A stretch of 64,000 nt of DNA from Chelydra serpentina (taxonomy: Eukaryota > Chordata > Testudines > Chelydridae): positions 46,270,001 through 46,334,000 of the forward strand of contig JBAIAC010000007.1 of assembly GCA_037349315.1 (NCBI GenBank), given 5' to 3'. Below are positions 57,158-64,000 of this stretch, in pieces (positions within the stretch are counted from its first letter, which is position 1; each line of letters begins with the position of its first letter). A model generated the notes under the pieces. The model was not told where the DNA came from and did not search any database. It worked only from the letters and a program-made list of their open reading frames with translations. The translations under genes and the position numbers were made by a program.

Positions 57158-58855
57158 TGAAAGAGCTTTTTCTAAAAACTGTTGAGGAGGATGTTCCTCC
57201 TTTTTTCTGTTGGACCTTTTCAGACTCAAGAGCATTCAAGTGACTGGGGGGGGGGACCAAAACATTGTATAAATGTCATCTTTTAAATGTGACTTCAGCA
57301 CTACTAGCCTCTCTTGAGAATTAAAAAAAACCCAACAGTCTGTGTATTCCTTTAGTGGAGGAACAAGCTTAGTATACTGCCAATATTTGTATTACTGTTT
57401 TATTATAATACAAGCCTGTATTGATTTTTTTTTAAATCAATGATACATGTGTATTCCTAGTAATAAGTTTTGTATTATACACAAACAAGAAACAAGTGAA
57501 ATACTTTTCAAAAGTTCTGGCTTGTCCCTTTGTTCCTATACTTCTACTCCTACTGTCACTCTACTTTGTCCCTGTACTTCTCGCTTGTACATCTGTTTTT
57601 TTCCTTTCAATAGGAGATAAATTCTTTCCATAGCAGCTAACATTTTTCAGGTGCATCATTAATCTTGTAAGTAAAATGTTCATAGGAAGCAATTTCTACC
57701 TCATCAACATAAAAGTGATGCTAGCTTTTTTCCCCTCAGAGGATCGTCTTTTTAACCAACCAAGGGCAATTGCAGTTCATTTTTAGAAGACCCCATAGTA
57801 CCACGCATGGAAGAAAAATCATGTACCTTAGTAAATGTAGTTCTGACTTTGTTAATATACTCCTAATGGCAGAAGAAAATGTTTTAGTTTATTGGAAAAG
57901 TGGGCTACTTTAGCTAAATCTATTGTCATATATGTGCTTAATATGAGCATACACTATTTCCAGCCCTAAGCATTCAAATATTTTAAGTCTGCACCCCGCC
58001 CCCAAATCATGAGATTTTTTTAAAAAGGGGGGATTTTTTAATTTACCTTCTGTGGTTCATGGTTTTTGAACTTTTTATCTATGACCCTGTGGGCTAGAAA
58101 CTTACTTAAAGAAAGCTGATATTCCCACATAATCCTATGACTCCAGAAGCTGGGACTCCAAAAACAAAACACCCCACTAAATTTTGTCAGTGTTGGCAAA
58201 ACTGGCATTTACTGGAGTTAAAAAATAAAAACCTGATACCAAAAAAGATTTTATTCTAAAATGTAGCAAATGTCAATTAGTCCACAGGGAACAAAGTTTT
58301 AACAAATCTCCAGTGAAACAATTTCTCTTGGAAGCAGTGATTAATATCTACAAAATTAGCCACCTTTCCACCATTAGGTTGTCTTTAACAATTAATGTTT
58401 GTATCTGGCTTACTAGCATTGGAACAGGGCACATTAGTTTAAACTTCTAAGTCAGGGGTTCAATTGAATGAATATTGTTTTAAAAATAAGTATCTCCTTT
58501 CCCTTTATACCCCTCTCCATCTAATGTGTGTGCCATGGGTCAAATACAGTCACTGAGCTTGGGGGCAGTGCAGGGACTGCTCCATCTATGCACCCTTTAG
58601 ACGTGCATATCACTGCAAATGGGGTGGGGAGGAGATGGGTTGTGCCTCCCATTTGGCACCAGTTCTCAGAGTGGGCCAGGAACAGAAGCGTGAACTGGTT
58701 GCAGTCAAGGTGAGACACTAACGGAGTGATTGTTAGGACTGTATGGGAGTTTGGCACTAAAGGGAATAGGCTACTCAATTTGTTGAAGGTGAGCAAAATG
58801 AAATTGTGTATTTTTTAAACAAGCAAACTCCATTATTTTATAATCTGGGATCCTA
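57158..58855. other. Non-coding stretch
   Basis: No gene recognised. A G-run (57,246-57,254) and T/A runs are present. Nothing else is recognisable. Confidence 0.45.
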
Positions 58856-59175
58856 GGATGGGATCCACAAAGGTACATAAGTGCCTAACCCCAGACTTTA
58901 GGTGCCTAAGTCTCAGTTTTGGCTCTACTGTGAGCCACAACATTCCTGCTGAACTCTGTAGTCACCTACATTTTTTTCCAATTAAAAGTTTTCCACTGAG
59001 CCTCAGTCCCTGCCTTTGGGCATGCACGTTGCTGCCTTCCTCTAGGTATTTAGACACGTAAGCCCCAGAGCGATTCACAAACCAGGGGAATATCTAAGTC
59101 ACATAGGGAACATGATGCCATATGTGTGCTCAGGAACACACATAGGCGTAGGAAAAAGGCTTAAGGCCTCTATGG
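58856..59175. repeat. Interspersed repeat with 'gatccacaaagg'-type ends
   Basis: It opens 'gatgggatccacaaagg' and carries 'taggtgcctaagtctcag', 'gcctcagtccctgcc' and 'ttcacaaaccagggg'. It is the second copy of the repeat seen at 28,345-28,780. The class is undetermined, probably a non-autonomous DNA transposon. Confidence 0.5.
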
Positions 59176-60291
59176 TAGTTTTCTCTGCAATTCTTACTGT
59201 TCCTTGCTTAGAGAGCTTTCTAAAGGCTTCAGTGCATGGGTGAGAAGGTGGGATGGAGAGTTAGGACATTAAGGGATGGGCTCTACATTAATATTGGCAC
59301 AGAAAAATTACAAGGCTTGGTGAAATTTTTTTAAATTGGAAGCTTGACGAGCTGAGGAGCACTTGAAGTGGCCGAAAATATCAGCTATGGATGGTAGTGA
59401 TGCCAAGATCGTAACGGATAGGGCAGAAATTGACCTTTCTTGCTCCCATTCAGGTGCAAGATCAGAGGTATACTCTTCCTTAGACTGCACCTTAAGACCA
59501 GATTTGTAAATGGCCTTCCATCTGACCTCATTTTTTGCTGGTGGACTCTGCCTCTAAATATCATGCATGCGGTCGTGTTTCAATTAATTGGGAATCCTAG
59601 CACTTGGGTGGATACAGACCTGATTTATGGCCACAATTAACTGCAAACAGAAAATGCACTATTTAGGTGAATGCCCATTAGTAACTCTCTCATGCTTACA
59701 TTAACAGGCTACTTTGATATATACTTGTTCAGAGGTACCCAAATATATTTTTATCTAGTTTTTGTGCATAATTTAGGATTAATTATTTAATTAACAGTTA
59801 TACAAATCTTCACTAAGGAATGATATGAAAGATTATTTCTTTTCAAATTGATATATATAATTGTTGCCGTTTTCAGATGCAAATTATAAACCTGTTGGAG
59901 ATGCTGTGCAGCATGATGAAAAGCACAGATGAAGGAGGGTAAAAGGCATGCTTATAAATGCAAGTCACTTCAATAAAATCTGCATTGCAGTTAAGCCTAG
60001 TTAGGCACTTTGCTAGCAAATGAATAACTATAAAGACCACATTATTCTATCCTACTCTGTGTCTCTCTCTCTCTCTTCCCCCCACCCCCAATTTGTGTTT
60101 CTAGAGGAGCTTGTTTAGCTTTGTTTGTGCATTCATCATTGATGACAGCACAGATCAGAGCAGTTAGCTGTTCCATTGTCTGACAACAGAAGAAAAGCAC
60201 AACTCATTCTTTACATGCAGACAGTTCCCAAATACTGATATGATTTTAAAATGAATTATTATAATTATTAATTATAAAAATGTATAATTAG
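59176..60291. other. Non-coding stretch
   Basis: No gene recognised. A short (CT)n tract lies at 60,062-60,076. Confidence 0.45.
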
Positions 60292-60930
60292 AACTGGTCA
60301 GGAATTTCCACTGAAATTTTTGTCAGAAAATGAAGTTTTCTGTGGAAAACATTGTTTTTTGCAGAGCTCGTTCTATTTTTATTTTTCTGTTGAGAAAATA
60401 GAAATATATTTTAGTTTGGATTGTTTTAAACTGAATCAAGTACTTTAGTTTGAACTGACCCAAAATATTTTGCATCAGGCCAGTTCAACATTAAAATTTA
60501 CTCCCTATGAGGTCTCAGAGTCTCCTAGGAGTTGTAGTTCTAGTATCTCATTCTCTCCTATGTGCTGGACTCCCTGGCTGGATCATACCTCCCATAATAT
60601 GATGCAATTTCCTCTCTGTGTGAGTCGCATGATATATCACAAGAGATGTGGTCCAGACAGGAAGCCTGGGAATGGCAGCATGAGATGACTGAGCTACAGC
60701 TCCTGTAAGGCAAAGCAACCCCATAGGGAACTATAGGTTACTATTGCAGTGACTCCAAATGAAATTTTTTGGGTCAGTTAAAAAAACTGAAACAAAATAC
60801 TTAAGATTCTGAAATACCAATATTTTTTTCTCAGTAGAAAATGCCAAAATGAAATGTCTCCCCACTTACATGTCAACAATTTTCAGAATTTCGTTGTATG
60901 GAAATTTTTGGTATTTCAACTTTTTGTCAC
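60292..60930. repeat. AT-rich interspersed repeat family, copy D (long form)
   Basis: It starts 'agaactggtcaggaatttc' and has the same GC-richer core as the copy at 42,669: 'gtgctggactccctggctgg', 'agatgtggtccagacagg' and 'gactgagctacagctcc'. AT-rich shoulders with 'gaaattttt' words flank the core. The right terminus is unclear near 60,930. Confidence 0.55.
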
Positions 60931-60995
60931 CATGTACTTAATTTTATGCACTGTGAATAAACCCTGTGATTTCAATAGACTACAGTATGTAAAGT

Positions 60996-60997
<2 letters not shown>

Positions 60998-61036
<39 letters not shown>
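60998..61036. repeat. (CA)n microsatellite
   Basis: An uninterrupted run of about 19 CA dinucleotides. It explains the Thr-His repeat frame across it. Confidence 0.97.
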
Positions 61037-61041
<5 letters not shown>

Positions 61042-62561
61042 CTTTGCTGGAGCAAGGTCTAAACCTTTGTAGGGATTTGTAGAGGGGGCCAAGCTATCTC
61101 ACTCTTACTGAATTCATTTTTATTTAAGGGTTTATCTTTAGGCCCCAACACTCAAAACTTCTAGCCTATTTAAAAGTTGCAATCTAGATAGTCACTGATT
61201 TAAAAAAAATATTTTTAACATAAGCTGATGTCTATTTCAACACACATTTTTTTAAAAGGCATGAAAATCATGTTATCCCTTCAGAAATTCAGGGCCTGAT
61301 CCTTCTTCCATTGAGGAAATTGGGAACACACTTTTGATGACCTATGTGCTGCTTTGAAACTACTTCAGAAAAGCCTAAGACTGTGATATATGCATGTACG
61401 TGTTTGTAGGTGAATGAGACTATTAATCTTTATTTTTGTGTGAAAGGGGATTCAAGAGCTAACCATACTTTTTTATTTTAAAATACAAATGGATGTGCTG
61501 CAAATTTTGTAATAAAGTCTGCATGATTTGGTTTCCTGCCAATAGCTGTTCAAATTGAAATTTTTGCTGTACCAGCACATTTCAACCAAGTTATTGCAAA
61601 TGACAGATACCTACTCTTTTTTTTTTAAATTGGTTTTCGATCTCTGGATTATTTGCTCTGTAAAGGCTGCTCTCATGGAATGGTTTGTGAAATCCTTTTG
61701 CAGAGAGGATACAGTCGCATTGATTTCCTTAAGGCCATTCTTGTGAATTAAAGTTGGCACAACTGTGACTTTTCTCTTTTGATCAAACATTCTGGATAGG
61801 GACTGCAGTTCATTTACTACCTCTCAAGCAACCGTGTCTGATTATATAGCATGATGTCTGAGGAGGCGTTTCCATTATCTGCACTTGGCAGGCACATTTG
61901 CAAATTCATGAGCTCTTCTTGAAATTCATGAGCCACCCTCTGCCCAATCTTTTTATTTGGTTTCGTACCAAAAAAATATTCAAAAGACTTCATTGTATTT
62001 TTCCTCTTCCTTAAGTGTGTTATCACATGATTAGTAACAAACAGCCAAAAACCAAATGAATTAATATCCTCAAACTTAGCCACAATTCCCTCTTCAGTTC
62101 AATCCCACTTGAAATGATGGTTTTGTGGCTATTTGGGACCAAATACACATGTGGAATTTCCATTCCTTTCATCAATTTTATGTCAGAATCCTTTTCTTTC
62201 TTATTACAAGCCAGTGTGGTCTGTGATGAATTCCATCAGCATCAGTTTGGACAGTGTGATGAATCAGGATTTGACATGCTTTGTGGGCTTGTTCAGGCTA
62301 CCAGCACCTTCAGAGAAATCTGAGTTGTTGTTTTTCTAGGTGAAGTAGTTCTTCCACCCACTAGGTGATCTCACTCCATTGAGCTCTCCCACAGCCCTAT
62401 ACTGCTGCCTGATCTTCTGATCTTGTTCTCCACTGACCCTACTGGTTCCCTACAGTGTGTTGTGTTGTGGGGGGATGACCCGGAAATGCATATAAAAGCC
62501 CTAAACAGAGATACAGAGCATGTGATTGCTCTTAATAACATTATTTGTATTTCATAGAAAC
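61037..62561. other. Non-coding stretch
   Basis: No gene recognised. Open stretches on both strands between 61,817 and 62,339 have no family motifs. Confidence 0.45.
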
Positions 62562-62730
62562 CAGGGGCGGCTCTACCAATTTTGCTGCCCCAAGCAGCTG
62601 CTGCCAAATTGCCGCCGGGGAGAGCGGCAGAGCTGCCGCCAAATTGCCGCTGCGGAACACGGACTGCCGCCCTATGCTGGATGCTGCCCCAAGCACCAGT
62701 TTGGAAAGCTGGTGCCTGGAGCCAGCCCTG
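62562..62730. mobile_element. hAT-type GC-rich MITE
   Basis: It starts caggggcggctct and ends tggagccagccctg, inverted termini of a hAT-like family. The flanks atagaaac (62,554-62,561) and atagtaac (62,731-62,738) match at 7 of 8 bases, an 8-bp duplication. The 169-bp interior is a 'ctgccgccaaattgccgc' repeat and non-coding. Confidence 0.8.
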
Positions 62731-62764
62731 ATAGTAACGCCTAAATGTTCCAGTTGTGATCCAA

Positions 62765-63566
62765 GGCCTTGGCTACACTTGCAGCTGTACAGCGCTGTGA
62801 GTTAAACCCGTCTTCGTACAGCTGAGTAGGGAAAGCGCTGCAGCCTTTCCACACTGGCATCTGCCAGCGCACTAACGCGGCTACATTTGAGGCATTTGCA
62901 GCTGTATTGGGAGCGGTGCATTATGGGCGTTCAAGTGGCTGCAACGTGCTTTTCAAATGGGGGGGTGAGGTGGAGTGTGACAGGGAGCATGTGGGGAGAG
63001 AGAGTGGGTTTTTGGGGTATCCACAGAGTGTCAGCTCATTATCTCCTAAGTTTACACATCTCCACATCCCCTGCCTCTCTCTCAATCACTGAAAGCAAAC
63101 AGCAGGGGCTTTGTTTGTTTTTAAAGAGCAGATAAAAGACAACTCGGGGAAACGGAGCCCTCCCCCTCCTGCCCTTCTTTCTCCCCCCCCCTCCCCCGCC
63201 GTCTTTCTCCAGGCTAACTTTGCTGCCGGCACTCCTAAAGGAGCCCCCTGCCTGCAAACAGTAGCTGTGTTTGCTTTTTTTGTAAAGCAGCTCCAGAACC
63301 GAGCTCTGAACTCCAACCCGGAAGTGCCTTTTCAAAACAAAGGGAGCTTCCGGAGGTCAGTTAGTGCGAATTCCCCAACTACATTCCAGCAACAGCGTAG
63401 CAGCCACTACGCAACAGCTGTTATTCCTCTTGGGGAGGAGAAGTACCAGCAGCCCTGTACCTGAGGAGATGCAGCGCTGCACGTGCCTTGCAAGTATAGA
63501 CAGTTAGTGAGTTACAGCGCTGCAGGCAGTTTTATTGCACTGTAACTCGTGAGTGTAGCCAAAGCC
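62765..63566. mobile_element. Harbinger-like non-autonomous element, 802 bp
   Basis: The ends ggccttggctacacttgcag and gagtgtagccaaagcc are inverted repeats. The subterminal phrases 'gctgtacagcgctgtgagtt' and 'gagttacagcgctgcagg' are also inverted. The right flank is TAA and the left is CAA, consistent with a mutated TWA duplication. The GC-rich interior has a C-run (63,181-63,190), and its open frames on both strands lack motifs. It belongs to a different family from the gtctacact MITEs. Confidence 0.65.
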
Positions 63567-64000
63567 TAAGTCTCCTTACACTGGGCTACTCTGTCTAATA
63601 TGGGGAGTACATGATAAAAATGGCACAAAACAAAGGGAAAACAGAAGAGTGAGGTAAGAAATCGCAATGTACAGTACTCTTAATGGAAATGAGCACCTCT
63701 GTCTACTTAAAATTGTTTCCTAACAAAACAGTAAAAGCCTAATATTGATAACAATGGATATCCCGTATTGTAAGGTTTGCTTATAAATGAAGAAATACCA
63801 TTGAACATTAGAAACACTAGTAACCTAGAAATGTGTTCTTGCATATTCTTCAATCAGGGAACAGTAACATTTTAATGTGACTTGTCTGACCAATCACAAA
63901 GCATTCAAATATGTCAAGTATTTGTAGGAAACTATTTACTTTTAATTTACAGATTTTTTTAAAAAAATCACAAATCAATTTATTGAATATTTTTGCCCAA
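63567..64000. other. Non-coding right end of window
   Basis: AT-rich DNA without recognisable features; ends in T- and A-runs near 63,955-63,967. Confidence 0.5.

Noticed and set aside
63039..63464. GC-rich open frames on both strands, up to 117 codons
   Set aside because: They lie inside a terminal-inverted-repeat element, cross C-runs and overlap each other without motifs.
1..64000. CRISPR arrays, operons, bacterial promoters or ribosome-binding sites
   Set aside because: Sequence character is that of a vertebrate nuclear genome; no regularly spaced repeats or compact gene arrays occur.

Overview
The window looks like AT-rich, repeat-laden nuclear DNA of a reptile, most likely a turtle. 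The evidence is a set of interspersed repeats that I recognise as characteristic: CR1 3' ends, a tRNA-headed SINE with a CR1-like tail (43.2-43.4 kb), PIF/Harbinger MITEs ending in variants of gtctacact/agtgtagac, a DIRS-type retroelement and Penelope-like tails. The assignment rests on memory of these families, since no database could be searched. I found no host protein-coding exon, rRNA or tRNA gene, CRISPR array or bacterial-style operon. The DNA is probably intergenic or intronic.

Layout. 0-10.8 kb: mostly unannotatable AT-rich DNA. It carries two Tc1/mariner-type MITEs (2,477-2,660 and 3,500-3,697), a Harbinger-type MITE (3,206-3,492) and a foldback retrocopy with a 13-bp target duplication (7,821-8,057). 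10.8-14.05 kb: a decayed DIRS-type (tyrosine-recombinase) retrotransposon with zinc-knuckle, RNase H and recombinase remnants, its reverse transcriptase missing and a CR1 scrap in its recombinase. 14-39 kb: dispersed DNA transposons, notably a 575-bp hAT element with a perfect 8-bp duplication (22,472-23,046) and a 302-bp Harbinger MITE (30,919-31,220). The rest is CORE-SINE-like fragments, LTR-like fragments and simple repeats. 39.4-43.9 kb: a large inverted duplication, arms 39,480-40,092 and 43,411-43,846, with a 3.3-kb spacer. 47.9-51.6 kb: LTR-like and Penelope-like fragments.

52.8-57.2 kb holds the most gene-like content: a decayed PIF/Harbinger transposon. A HARBI1-type DDE transposase lies on the + strand and a Myb/SANT-like partner protein on the - strand. 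The two are convergent and each ends at its own AATAAA signal around 54.52-54.55 kb. In active Harbinger elements the SANT-like protein assists transposase nuclear import and terminal binding; here both reading frames are broken. A GC-rich insertion with a hairpin splits the partner gene, and a separate Harbinger MITE abuts the right end head-to-head.

57.2-64 kb: AT-rich DNA with a long AT-rich repeat copy (60.3 kb), an (AC)n tract, a 169-bp hAT MITE (62,562-62,730) and, 34 bp further on, an 802-bp Harbinger-like element (62,765-63,566).

I see no convincing undescribed functional system. The best leads are structural: the foldback retrocopy with an internal 25-nt inversion, the inverted duplication around 39-44 kb, and the nested Harbinger locus.
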